64,000 bases of DNA from Odobenus rosmarus divergens (taxonomy: Eukaryota > Chordata > Mammalia > Carnivora > Odobenidae): contig NW_004451517.1 in assembly GCF_000321225.1 (NCBI RefSeq), forward strand, positions 124,001 through 188,000. Direction: 5' to 3'. The notes under the pieces are model-generated. The model searched no databases. It was given only the letters and a program-made list of their open reading frames with translations, and had not been told where the DNA came from. Shown here in pieces: positions 1 through 9,893 of this stretch (position 1 is its first letter; each line of letters opens with the position of its first letter). Position numbers and translations under genes: made by a program.

Positions 1-604
1 TCCCTCATGGCAGAACGGTTGTTTCCTTCAGGGGAGAGCAGTCAGCTGCTGGGTCAGTGAAAATAGTCAAGAGTGGGAGAGGAACTTTAGAGAGGAGGCG
101 AGAGAGGTGAACCCTAAAATACTAGGGTGAGGGAAAAACTGGCTTTTCAGGAGAGAGCAGAGGTGGGAGAGTGTGTGCTTGGGTCCCCAGAAGGGACCAG
201 GCTGAGCCCTCCTAGGGTGGAGAAGGAGAGGAGAGAACCATGGTCAGGGTGGTCTGGGAGGGTCCCAGGGGAAGATGGGTGACCACTGGGTCAAGCAGGA
301 CATAAGGGCTTGAGGTGCTTAGAGGTGCCAGGGGGTTGACCTGCTGGCATGTGAATGTTCCAGACCCTTTGGTTTTATATACTGCTGCCTACCCAGCAGC
401 TCAGGCCATCTTGTCTTCCCGCTCTGCTTCAAACCCTGTAAAAGCTTCCAGTGCTCCCGAGAGAGAGAGGAGAGAGAGAGAGAGACTGCCTTCACTGTAA
501 TCCACGCTGCTCTGCCCCAGGCCCAGAGTGGGCTCTGGCTTCTCCAACTCAGAGAGCCCTTCTCTGATCCCTCCCTCACATCATATGCAAAAAGCAATTC
601 TAAG
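1..604. other. Unique lead-in, no gene seen
   Basis: Mixed-composition sequence with purine-rich patches. I recognise no exon, RNA gene or interspersed repeat. The only distinct element is a short GA run at 459-485. Confidence 0.5.
459..485 (+). repeat. (GA)n microsatellite
   Basis: About 27 bases of GA dinucleotides with one interruption (GG near 469-470). It is short enough to be fairly stable. Confidence 0.85.
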
Positions 605-1690
605 AGTGTTTATAAATCTAAATGTAAAGTCAAAAGTACGAGGCTTCGAGACGGAAACATAGGAAGTGATCTTTATGCCTTGGAGTAGGCAAAGAATTCT
701 CAAGCAGGACATAAAAAGCATTGGCCAAAGAGGAAAGACTGCTAAACTCCTTTAAAATAAAATTAAAATTAAGAACATCTATCCCGCAAGAGAAACCAAA
801 TAAGAGAGTAACCAGCAGGCCACAGGGTAGGACGGAATATCCACAACACAGATATTCAGCAAGGGACTCAGGTATTCGGAATATATAAAGAACTCCTGCA
901 AACCAGCAAGAAAAAGATAACCCACAAGAAAGAGGATACTCCACAAAAAGGGAACATTCCAGCTGCCAGTCAACACATCAGAAGGGATTCACCTCATTAC
1001 TCATTAGGATAATGCAAAATAAAGGCAGAGTAACATACTACACACACCCACCAGAATTACTAAAATTTAAAACTCAGGCAACACCAGATGTGGGCTAAAA
1101 TGTGGAGTCACTGCTTGCTGGTGTGAGTGCAAACCAGATTTGACTTTAACAAATGCTTTGGCAGTATCTGGTAAAACTGAACATATTTCTACCTTAGGGT
1201 CCATCAGTTCCAATCCTGGGTGGAGACCCAACGGATAGATGTACATATGTGCACAAAAGCCACACGCAAGAACTTCGGGGCGACACTATTCACCACAGCC
1301 CCGCACTGGAAACAGCGCAGTGTGCGCCCCATAGAAAGGGTGCATCACAGTGTCCTTTGTACAGTGGAGTAGTGCTCATGCCCAGCAACACGGAAGAATC
1401 TCGTACACTTGGGAGTTTTGTGAAAGAAATCAGACAGCCTAGTGCACATACAGTATGACTCCCTCTACGTTCAGTTCAAGAAGAGACAAGACGCATCCTT
1501 GGGGACAGATGTGGGGGGGAGACCGGGATGGGGCGGGGGGCATCTTGGGCTGGAAAGGGTCTTCCTATGGAGGGTGATCACACGGTGTGGTCACTTTGTG
1601 AAGATTCACGGAGCCAAACGCTTGCTTCTGGTTTGTGCGCTTTTCCAAATGTGAGTTCTACCTCAATCTAAATTTACCTAAAAAAATAAC
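605..1690 (+). mobile_element. L1 LINE, end of ORF2 plus 3' UTR (old L1M type)
   Basis: The text follows the 3' end of L1 ORF2 in order: a segment like AAACATAGGAAGTGATCTTT, then AATATATAAAGAACTCCTGC, then the block on residual ORF2 (CACACCCACCAGAATTACTA), then TTTGGCAGTATCTGGTAAA and TGAACATATTTCTACC. The 3' UTR signature follows (TGGTCACTTTGTGAAGATTC, TTTGTGCGCTTTTCC, CTACCTCAATCTAAA). Reading frames are broken throughout, so it is a dead 5'-truncated copy. Old L1M-class is inferred from divergence. Confidence 0.88.
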
Positions 1691-1799
1691 TAAAGAGAAA
1701 GAAAGCAGACCTAGTCTTCAGCCACTCACTCTCCTGAGAACCCATTTTATTTTCCCCAGGTACTTATGAGAGGGAGTCACAAACACATTTTGGGGCTCA

Positions 1800-1990
1800 A
1801 TTTTGTGAGTTCAAAGACACTGTGTGACTTTGGGCGAGTTACTTAGAGTATCTGTGTCTTCGTTTCCTCATCTGTTAAATGACCATGATGGTCAGATGGT
1901 ACTTGCCTCATGGGTGGTTGTGAGGCTTGACCGAGTTAATGTGTTGAAAGACAGGCAGCGTGAACTTGCACCGGGACTCACGCACAGATT
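1800..1990 (+). mobile_element. MIR SINE
   Basis: Contains the MIR core in sense: TGTGTGACTTTGGGCGAGTT, then CGTTTCCTCATCTGTTAAAT, then TTGTGAGGCTTGACCGAGTT. This is an ancient tRNA-derived mammalian SINE, strongly diverged. Confidence 0.88.
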
Positions 1991-2039
1991 TCTATGGGCA
2001 TCAGTGTACCTACTGTTCTCGGGGATTATCCTGTTAACG

Positions 2040-2155
2040 TAATGTCCTTCTCCCTGGCTGACGTGCAGTCTTCGAGGCAGCAGGGGTCTTGCCCATCTTC
2101 CTAGGATGCTACTTGACCACTCTAGGTATTTGATAAATATTCATCAAATGACTGA
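2040..2155 (+). mobile_element. L2 3' end fragment
   Basis: Degenerate match to the L2 terminal block: a GGGGTCTTGCCCATCTTC segment followed by GGTATTTGATAAATATTCAT and ATCAAATGACTGA, the usual AATAAATATTTGTTGAATGA ending. Confidence 0.6.
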
Positions 2156-2699
2156 GCAGGGTGTCCGGGGACCCTTGAGGCAGAGCAGCCCCAGAACAGG
2201 CAAGAAAGGAGGCATTTCGGACACATGAACTGATGGAAGGTCAGTGTGGCCTCCGGTGGAAGGGGGGCCATCTGGGACCCCTTACATGTCCAGCGCCCAG
2301 AAGGGGGCCGCTACGCAAAGAACCACACTTTGTGATCGACAGGAACCTTGGGAGGGAAGGGAAGGAGAGAAGGGCCACACTTGGCTATGCTGGCACCTTC
2401 TCCCTGCGTCCCTGGGACCCTGAGCCCCTGAAACAAAATGAAACATCCAGTGTCCCTCCTGCTGTGGTGCTATAGCATTTTCTTTTAAGTTATGCCAGGA
2501 TCACCAAAGACCAGAAACATGTTCTCTGGAGGCATTGAACCAGACACTAAGTCTCCGCTGCACCCCCATCACAGCTCCTTAGAGCTGAGACCCCGGCTCA
2601 AAGGAGCAGGGTCCCTGGACCCCAGCCCCTGCTGGGCAGCAGGTGGAAACCAGGCGGCTGGCCTTGCCCGGGAGGCAATCAGGGATGGTGCGGATGGGC
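2156..2699. other. Unique stretch, nothing recognised
   Basis: GC-rich sequence without a repeat signature or convincing exon. Confidence 0.5.
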
Positions 2700-3425
2700 G
2701 CCCGCCTTTCCCAATGAGCTCTGTTTGACAGGACGTAATAAAAATCTTTTAATCTTTGTCACTGTGGGTAGGCGGAGAGGCCAAAAGTCTCCATGTTTTA
2801 AAGGGAAATTTTAATTAGTATGTAAATTCGACTCACGGCATTAAAATGTCATTTGCTAAGTAAATGTTGCCGCACTCCGAGTTCAGGTATTTATTTGATC
2901 CTGTCCTGCCAAGGTGCCTTTGTGGGTTTCCCGAGTGTGTAATAACAGCATTTCAAAAACAAAATGAAATTCTCCCTCTGTTACAATGCACCCGGGTTAC
3001 GGCTTCGCCGTCGGCGATGTGACTGGAATATTTTAAGTGAGCAGCCGGCGGCTCTGGCAGCCGCATGCGTGTCCCCCTCCTTCCTGTCTGTCTGAGACGG
3101 CCTCTGGGGGCTACGAAGGAGACCCTCGCATCCCTGAGCCTGGAGCCTCGGCGTCCGGCTGGGGGCCTCGGGGGTGACTGCCAGCTACCCGCAGAGGGAC
3201 AAACATGAGGAGCGTCCGGGTTTGCAGATTGGAACACCCACAAAAGAAGGGGCAGAAGTAAGAGCACCGGGGGCCACGTTTTCCTTAATTCCAAGATAAA
3301 TGATGGTTTAATGCTAGGGATCCAAAGAGCAGGAGCTGATTATCCGGCCCTCAATGCGCGGGAATTTTGCCTGACATTGATCAATCACCCCGTGAATGTT
3401 AATGAAGCATTACTAAGCCATCCCC
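2700..3425. other. Candidate conserved non-coding island
   Basis: No repeat signature. AT-rich blocks alternate with a CpG-containing block at about 3000-3190. Homeodomain-type ATTA/TAAT cores cluster at 2805-2850 and 3300-3420 (for example TTTTAATTAGTATG, CATTGATCAATCACC, GTTAATGAAGCATTA). This pattern is typical of developmental enhancers, but conservation is inferred, not measured. A minus-strand frame here starts with a hydrophobic stretch but opens at TTG, so I do not call it a gene. Confidence 0.4.
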
Positions 3426-3427
3426 GT

Positions 3428-3464
3428 GTGCGTGTGTGTGTGCATGGGTGTGCATGCGTGTCTG
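3428..3464 (+). repeat. (TG)n-like simple repeat
   Basis: Alternating purine-pyrimidine run with GTGTGCGTGTGTGTGTGCAT followed by GGGTGTGCATGCGTG. Confidence 0.8.
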
Positions 3465-3562
3465 CAGCTCCAAGCTGCCTGCCTCCCACAGTAGGAGACC
3501 ATTCAGCTCCCCGCCCTGTCTAGACAGCAAGTGTGCCAGCCACTGCCAGGCTTGAGCCTACT

Positions 3563-3650
3563 CTATGTGTGTGTGTGTGTGTGTGCATGTGTGTCCATGT
3601 GTGTGTGCATGAGCGTCCATGTGTGTGTGCATGAGCATGTGCATGTGTGT
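3563..3650 (+). repeat. (TG)n with a 22-base minisatellite-like variant
   Basis: A pure TG run of about 20 bases is followed by units of the form CATGTGTGTGTGCATGAGC, seen twice in tandem from about 3596. The alternating pattern is Z-DNA-prone and likely length-variable. Confidence 0.8.
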
Positions 3651-4890
3651 TGGGGGTAATTCTGTAGATTACCATACTTTCCAGATGCACAAATCAAGAC
3701 CGGTGGTCCCACTGGCCTACCAGCTCCCCCTCCTCTAACCCACCCCTGACACAGCCTACTGGGGGGATGAATTGGGAGGCATGTTCAGGAACCTGGGAGG
3801 GGCTGGGACAGCAGTGCCCACGAGTGAGTTGGTTCTCATGCTGGCTGGGCCACTCACCAGTTATGAACCCCACCCCAAAGGCTGCTACCCAACCCCCATC
3901 TTCTCCAAGTCAGAAGATGGGACCACAGGTCTGGGTGGCTAAGCCCCAAAGCCAGGGCGTCCTCTGGGGCTCGCCTCGGGACACCATCTGTGTCTAGGGA
4001 TAAAGGAGGGGGAGGCCAGAGGAGTGAAGTCAACACTCAGGGACCCTCGGCCTCTGGTACATCATACCCACCTGGCCGTGCCAGAGCGTGAATGGTTACC
4101 GTAAAACACCCGACCTTTGGCTGCTGAATATTTACACTGTGACACCCCCCTAGGGCCCCAATAAAGAGGCATCCCTCCCCCCACAATCGTCAGGCTTGCC
4201 CACCTACCCTAGAGGAAGACGAACATGTGCTTTAGAGGCACAAGCTTTCTAAATGGCCCTTTTGCGCTCTCGTTAGTGCATCCACAAAAAACCTTGGCGG
4301 AGGGCCTAGTGCATGCGGGCGCCAGGCTCAGCAGTGAAACAGGTGGACGGTGTTGGCCCCGGGAGGAGAGCAAGAAGTTCCAGGGGAGATTCGGGAAGTG
4401 GGACACCCTATCCAGAGCCTGGGAGCACCAGCGACGGGGGCCGGGGCAGGGAGGGAGGCAGACAGACAGGGAAATGTGGGGGGTCCTTGGAGATGGGCCA
4501 GTTGGAGTCAGTGCTTATCTCCTCCTTCTGCCCACTGGTTTTGGACAGGGCCAGCGGGAAGTGGGCAAGAGCTCACTGCAGGTGTCGGGCAGGAGGGATG
4601 GTGCCAGGAACAGGGGACACTTTGCTTTTCATACCTGAGAGGCAGCTGTGGGGTGGCTGCTCTCGGCCGGGCACCTACACCCTTCCCGAGTAAAGGTCCC
4701 GCTTGGACCAATGAGACCAGGGTGTCCCAGTCTGTCTACACCAGTTCTTCCTGGGGGCCGTCCTGTCCTGCCCCTGTGGCATTTCTCACTGTCTGGAGAC
4801 AGGTTGGGTTGTCACAACCGGGGAGGGAGGTGCTACAGGCATCTAGAAGGTAGAGGCCAGAGATGCTGCCAGATGGGGGAGCCCATCCCC
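3651..4890. other. Unique GC-rich stretch, no gene recognised
   Basis: No repeat consensus or coding signature seen. Several overlapping frames stay open on both strands because of GC content. They match no protein I know, and none shows consistent splice sites. Confidence 0.45.
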
Positions 4891-5030
4891 TCGACCCTCC
4901 GAACGGAGCAGGTGTAAGGAGCAGGGCTCTGTGTCAGGAGAGCCAGGCTGGGGTCGGGGCTCGACCCTCCGAACGGAGCAGGTGTAAGGGGCAGGGCTCT
5001 GCGTCAGGAGAGCCAGGCTGGGGTCGGGGC
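4891..5030 (+). repeat. Tandem duplication, 2 x 70 bp
   Basis: Positions 4891-4960 are repeated directly as 4961-5030 with only two differences (position 30 of the unit A/G, position 42 T/C). Each unit begins TCGACCCTCCGAACGGAGCA and ends GGGTCGGGGC. The distal part of the unit is the 5' part of a MIR, so the duplication arose after MIR insertion. Confidence 0.95.
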
Positions 5031-5150
5031 CACGGCTCACCGGCTGTGGGAGATTAACTTCTCTGAGCCTCAGTGTCCTCGTGGGGCAGCTGGTGATCGT
5101 CACAGAGCCTGTTTCAGAGATGCTGCTCAGGAAGCGCCCAGCATAGCCCC
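4985..5150 (+). mobile_element. MIR SINE (5' part also in the tandem duplication)
   Basis: MIR core in sense: AGAGCCAGGCTGGGGTCGGG, then TTAACTTCTCTGAGCCTCAG, then a degraded 3' part. The 5' portion is present twice because of the adjoining 70-bp duplication. Confidence 0.7.
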
Positions 5151-5641
5151 CAACCCCTTCAGCAAGTGGCAGGTTTTACCATTGTGCTGGAACTTCCAGC
5201 CCATTCTGAACACAGACCCTTGCTCATGCCAGACTTGCCACTCACGAGGAAGGGGTGGGAAATGGCTTGTGCCTTTGTTTCCCCAACCACTTTACCGAAA
5301 GATCCCCCTTCCAGGCTACTTTGCCCCCAACCCCCTGCCCATGCTCCAGAGTTTCCAGTCAACAGCCAGGTTTTAATATTTCTAGAATCCTGAAAAGCTC
5401 TCAATATGTAAAGATGCTTCTTTGGGCCTTGGAAGGGTCTATAAATAGGGAGGAGCTGGGATGAGGTTTTGCCTCCTGAAAGGAGACTCAGCTTTACCTC
5501 CTCCTGGGTCCTTCTCCCCATTGGCAAAGTTGCAAAAGGCCTTTTAGCAGAGCTGGTGGATTAGCTCGTGGGCACTTTCCGGGAAGGAGCCCAGGGAAGC
5601 AAGTCACCCATGACACCACTTCCTACAGGGAGGGTCTGAGT
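5151..5641. other. Unique stretch, nothing recognised
   Basis: No repeat or coding signature. It includes an AT-rich patch (5370-5460) with TTTTAATATTTCTAGAATCC and CTATAAATAGGGAGG. The latter resembles a TATA or MEF2 site, with no further support. Confidence 0.4.
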
Positions 5642-5820
5642 CAGTGGTCCTTGGCCCTTGCTACACACTGGAATCACCTGGGGACCTTTGAAAGCATGGA
5701 TGCGTGGAACCCACCCTGCAGGGCTGACTTCCTGGGTAGGATGGTGATCCAAGGAGCAGTGGGTCTTAGAATCTCCCCAGGTGACTCTCATGGGCAACCA
5801 GGGCCAAGAACCACGGGCTC
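5642..5820 (+). mobile_element. MER5A-type hAT-Charlie element
   Basis: Palindromic ends typical of MER5A-like non-autonomous hAT elements: CAGTGGTCCTTGGCCCTTGC at the left with GAATCACCTGGGGACCTTTG, and TCTCCCCAGGTGACTCTCAT with GCCAAGAACCACGGGC at the right. Near full length. Orientation is arbitrary because the ends are inverted copies. Confidence 0.75.
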
Positions 5821-6184
5821 AAGGGCTGCAGTGGGCAGAATGGTGAGGGAGAGAAGAGTGAGGGGCAGAACCTCATGTGCTCCTGCAGGAGGCAAGGAGC
5901 CAGGATTTCTGAGGAGAGGGTTCTTGGGACCAGGTTGTAGGACGGGCTTGGATAAAGTCAGGTAGGGCCACCTGGGTTGGCTCTAGCGTGGAGCGTACAG
6001 GAGCGCCACCCCAGTTCCCAGAGCTTAAGCCCCCGTCTGAGCTGAGAACTCACACCCATCACCTCCTCCCACCATGGACATGTGCCCCCGGGGACTGAGC
6101 CTGTGTGGTGACGCCGAGCACACAGGGCAACGTCTCAGCTAGAGGAGCCCGGGCATGACCTTCTAGCTCTCCATCACCCTGTTT
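5821..6184. other. Unique stretch, nothing recognised
   Basis: No repeat or exon signature seen. Confidence 0.45.
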
Positions 6185-6370
6185 CATTCCTCTGACCTTT
6201 ACTGAGAACTGCCTTCGTGTCGGGCACCATTCTAGATTTGGAGACACAGCCAAGGAGAGGACACTTGCCCTCAAGGAGCCACGGTCTAGCCAGAGACACG
6301 AACAACACACAGGGGATCAAATAAAAAAGCAAGAACGTTTCCAACAGTGGTAAGTGTTCCATGGACAATC
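6185..6370 (-). mobile_element. L2 fragment
   Basis: Reverse-complement L2 3' region: CTTTACTGAGAACTGCCTTC, GTCGGGCACCATTCTAG, TTGCCCTCAAGGAGCCACGG, and GTGGTAAGTGTTCCATGGAC. These correspond to the antisense of the L2 ...GTGCTCAATAAA... terminal block. Confidence 0.75.
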
Positions 6371-6384
6371 ACACAGCAGTCCAC

Positions 6385-6515
6385 CCATTAAGATGGAGAT
6401 TATAATAAAACCCAAGGCCGGTGGGAAGGGTAAATTAAATAATTCATGAAAATAGGCATGGCACGGTAACAGGCTTCTAGCAGGTGTTCCGACTGTAACT
6501 CCACTCGCCATCCCC
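6385..6515 (+). mobile_element. MIR SINE 3' part
   Basis: AATAAAACCC, GGGTAAATTAAATAATTCAT, GGCATGGCACGGTAACAGGC and TAGCAGGTGTTCC follow the MIR distal region (TTAAATGAGTTAATA...GTGCCTGGCACATAG...). Confidence 0.55.
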
Positions 6516-8185
6516 ATCACGCAACAGCGCTTGGTAAAGAGAATCAATGTGGCATCAGGAAGAATAGCAAGGACGGAAAAGTAATTTGGAGAAACGCAAT
6601 GGAGGGTAGAGTATAGGGACTTCTCCGGCCCAATGGGAGGCACCAGGATCAGTGCTGGGTCCAACGTGGTTAGCATTTCCCTAAATATCAATCTCCTGTC
6701 CTCACACAGCTTAGGAAGCCCAAAGGGTCCTCATTAGCCAGGCCACCGTGGGCGAGCTCTCCACTGCCGTCCCATCAGAGATAAAATCGGGAAATCTGCA
6801 TTCAACGGACAACCGTGCATGAGTGGAGGGGAGCCCAGGACTCCAGAACAGGGCCTCAGACCTGCCTTGTCTGTAGGCTGTGCCGGCGGCCAAAGGCGGG
6901 CGGTCCAACCCCAGGGGCTGGAGTCTGGAAAGTGGCCAGATGAAGGTTTACCCACAAGGGCAGGTCCTGCGGCGTCCCCAGCGCTTGGACCAGTGCCTGG
7001 CCAGCAGCTGTGCTCAGGTCAGGTCTGTGGGGGGCAGGGGGGCAGGGGGAGCCGGGGGGATCGGCGGGGGGCTGGTGCGCACTCTCCGCCAGCTGCACTC
7101 CGTGACACGGCAGACAGGCTGTCATGTCCATGCACTGGCTGGGGGGCTGTGAGGAAGGGGCTGAGATGGGGTCTTCCCCCAGGAGGTCTGCAGGGGGCAA
7201 AATGAAGGGCAGGAACCCCGATGTTTTAAAGGAAAGGACTCCTTTCAAGATGAGCTGAAAGAAAAAGTGACCTCATTTCATAAGCAATGTGGAAAGGGGA
7301 AACCGTGGGGGTCTGGCTCAGGGTCCACGGGCAAGAGACCCCGAGGAGACCTGCCTACATCTCCCGGTGGGAAGGCTGGGCTGCCGGGGCGGGGGGGTGC
7401 ACTCCAACATAGCACAGTGGGTGGCGGGGGACAGCCCCGCTTTTCTCCCCGTGGCTCCTGGCACCAGTGAGGGGCCGGGTCGCAGGCCCACCCAGGTCTG
7501 TCCCTGCTGCGCTGGTCTCCGTGGAATGAATGAGGGAACCAGTGAGTGAGCATGAGGCCCGGGAATTCCGCCTCTTCACATCTGGGGCTGTCGTCCAGCT
7601 ATGGCCTGACTTGCGGGGTGAGCTTGGGTCCTCCTCCCTCTCTGGGCCTCACGTTCTTCCCGTGTTTAAGTTGACAGACTCCTTTTGGCTGTTCTTTCCT
7701 TGGTGACCGTCCGGCCCCACGCCTCATTAGCCTAGGTCACGGGAAGGGGGTGGGGTGGGGCTTCTCCAAATCAAGTCACCAAAACTCAAGACCCCAACTA
7801 AGTAGATCCTGTTTTTTCAGGCTTTTTATTTCAAAGCCATGACCCTCAGGAGCCGAGGGTGCAAGGGACCCATCCGGGACAGGAAGTGGGTCTGGGCTCC
7901 GTCTCCTGGGCTGTTTGGATCCTGAATCCACTTTTTTCTAGGCACAGCCTGTTTTCTCGGCAGCCCGGAGAGAGACAGAAAGTACGCGTGGTTATCAATT
8001 CATCATCCAACAGAAATAAAATGCCTCTCAGGAATGCATTTCAAACCTCCCTCCTGTGAGCCCGGGGTCACGAGTTCCCGTTGCTTACAGACCAGTGTCA
8101 CGGCCCCATTGTGGAGGGTTTGCATGGGCCTGTTGGGTACACTCGTGTGGGCATGAGGCCACCAAGCAGAAGGGTGGGGCTGCCG
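6516..8185. other. Unique stretch, no gene recognised
   Basis: Mostly GC-rich with no repeat signature. It contains a strong run of G tracts (7028-7072). Open frames on both strands near 6819-7248 are compositional and match nothing I know. AT-rich patches near 7210-7290 and 7980-8050 have no clear function. Confidence 0.45.
7028..7072 (+). other. G-quadruplex-prone G-tract cluster
   Basis: At least five runs of four or more G within 45 bases, separated by one to five bases (GGGGGGCAGGGGGGCAGGGG onward). This fits the standard G4 motif on the plus strand. Confidence 0.75.
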
Positions 8186-8330
8186 TGATCCCCGTCTCAC
8201 AGATGAGGAAGCTGAGCCTCACAGCAGCTGTCCAGTGACCAAAGTCACACGCCTAGGAGAGGGGGACAGCCAGGATTTGAAACCAGTTGCCTGGGAGCCC
8301 AGTTTCCCGCTCTATTCTTCCTGCATCTAA
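8186..8330 (-). mobile_element. MIR SINE
   Basis: Antisense MIR core: CCCGTCTCACAGATGAGGAA, GCTGAGCCTCACAGCAGC, AGTCACACGCC, then CAGGATTTGAAACCAGTTGC. The central domain is well preserved. Confidence 0.85.
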
Positions 8331-8633
8331 GTGTCCAAGGCCGATACTGTCAAGGCCCCTACCCCAGTTCTTACCTGGGTCCCACGCTCTTGCATAAGTG
8401 CTTAAGGACAGCAACCCCCTAACCGAGAGCCAGACTCTAACCCAAGCCACTTGACCCCAGTGATGGAGCCCTTTACCCACAAGAGACACCCTTTCTCCCA
8501 CTCAGTCCTTCCCAATACACATAGGCTAAGTGGGGTGAGAATTTGGAAGTCAATACGTATATGAGTATTTAGAAGTTTTAGCAGAACTTAAACAGAAGCC
8601 CTGGAAAGAATGCTGGCATTTTCTGCCCCAGAG
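8331..8633. other. Unique stretch beside the inverted repeat
   Basis: No recognised repeat. An AT-rich part at 8515-8590 leads into the left arm of the inverted repeat. Confidence 0.45.
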
Positions 8634-8742
8634 GGCTTTCTCCCTTGACTCTGTCCAGGGCAAACAGAACCCTTATAGGAATGAGGCTTTATAAATAAAG
8701 GCCCGATTTTATTTCACTGCCTAGAAATCCAAGGGAGGGAAA
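8634..8742 (+). repeat. Left arm of a 109-bp inverted repeat
   Basis: The reverse complement of this segment matches 9434-9542 base for base without gaps, with five mismatches in 109 (about 95 percent). The arm contains TTTATAAATAAAGGCCCGAT and ATTTCACTGCCTAGAAATCC. I do not recognise it as any known transposon terminus. Confidence 0.95.
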
Positions 8743-9433
8743 GCATCCGAGAGGGGTGCTTCCAATGCTGGTGACATAGCCCAGGAGAAAGTTTACTCAA
8801 GAACACAAGCATTAAGGAGAAACACACGATGATTTATCGTTGCTCCCCACCCTCACCCATCCTCTGGCCAATGCGTGATTTATCTGTGTAGAAATATCAA
8901 CGGGGTGTCTCCAATGGGACAAGATGATTGCATTCTTTGGGTTTAATACTTTCCTTATGTGGTTTAAATCCTCCCAGTTCAAGAGCCACTCCTCAGGGGC
9001 CAATGGTCCTTGAGCTCAGGGTTAGCAAATGTGAGGTTGGCCAGGAGACTCAGCACTGTCTTGGACTTTCAGGAACTTCCCTTTAGATGAAAAGCCAGCA
9101 AGGTAGGGAAAACTGCTAGAACCATTTAGGAAGAGTTGCCTGACGGAGGCTTTTCAGATCTCTTTGAGAGGAGAGATTGCACTTCCTTGCAAGAAGTGTA
9201 CCTGTCCGGGTAACAGCTGAATTGCCTCGTTACACTGAGGGCGTCATGAAAAGGCTCTCACTCAGGGAGCCGGGACCGCCAACTCTTTGAAGAAGAGAGA
9301 CGGCCACATTCAAACTGATTTGACCTTGCAGGGCAGGATGCTCAGAGCCGGGCCGCCCGGCTAGGGTTTAAGAGCAGATTGTTTCCAGGAAAAAATGAGG
9401 CAACTCTTTCAGCCTGGGGCCAGAGGTGACTTT
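8743..9433. other. Spacer of the inverted repeat, candidate conserved non-coding DNA
   Basis: A 691-base segment between the arms with no repeat signature I recognise and no long reading frame. It has AT-rich enhancer-like text, such as ACACGATGATTTATCGTTGC and GGTTTAATACTTTCCTTATG. It is not obviously a transposase remnant. Confidence 0.5.
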
Positions 9434-9542
9434 TTTCCCTCCCTCGGATTTCTAGGCAGTGAAATAAAATCGGGCCTTTATTTATAAAACCTCATTCCTA
9501 TAAGTGTTCTGTTTGCCCTGGAAAGAGTCAAGAGAGAAAGCC
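9434..9542 (-). repeat. Right arm of the 109-bp inverted repeat
   Basis: Reverse-complement partner of 8634-8742. Homology stops abruptly at both outer and inner edges, and I see no flanking target-site duplication. Confidence 0.95.
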
Positions 9543-9559
9543 ATGGGGTGGGGGTGGGG

Positions 9560-9670
9560 CGAGTAACCTGGCTTGCAGGTAGAGGGAACGAGGCACAGAG
9601 AGCAAGTTACTCACCCTGGGTCACAAAACCAAGCGGTCTCCAGGTGATAGGAGTCCAATCTGTGTTTCTG
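9560..9670 (-). mobile_element. MIR SINE fragment
   Basis: Antisense MIR: CGAGGCACAGAGAGCAAGTT, ACTCACCCTGGGTCACAAAA, CCAAGCGG. Only the central part is clear. Confidence 0.7.
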
Positions 9671-9697
9671 GAACATTCTGGAACATTCATCTTTCCC

Positions 9698-9893
9698 CTG
9701 GAGGGGGGTTTCCCAACCACACCATTGACATTTGGGCTGGATGTTCCTTGTGGCGGGGGCTGCACTGTGTATTATAGGAGTTTTAGCAGCATCCCCGGCC
9801 TTGGCTGCTTGACCATAGCCCCACCCCCACCCCAGTGGTGACTACCACTCCAGAAAGGCCCCATTGTGCCTGCTGAGAACCACTTGCCTAGAG
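9698..9893 (-). mobile_element. MER20 hAT-Charlie element
   Basis: Reverse of the usual MER20 consensus: TTTCCCAACCACACCATTGA, CATTTGGGCTGGATGTTCC, TTAGCAGCATCCCCGGCC, and GAGAACCACTTGCC at the end. Near full length. Confidence 0.8.

Noticed and set aside
2953..3294. Minus-strand frame beginning with a hydrophobic signal-peptide-like stretch
   Set aside because: It opens at TTG rather than ATG, has no upstream exon or promoter signals, and is arginine/proline-rich from CpG content; not a believable mammalian gene.
4891..5030. CRISPR-like direct repeat
   Set aside because: Only two abutting copies without spacers in mammalian DNA; a simple tandem duplication.
8634..9542. Inverted repeat as a complete DNA transposon
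   Set aside because: No target-site duplication, no recognised terminal sequence and no transposase-like frame in the spacer; kept as an unexplained inverted repeat.
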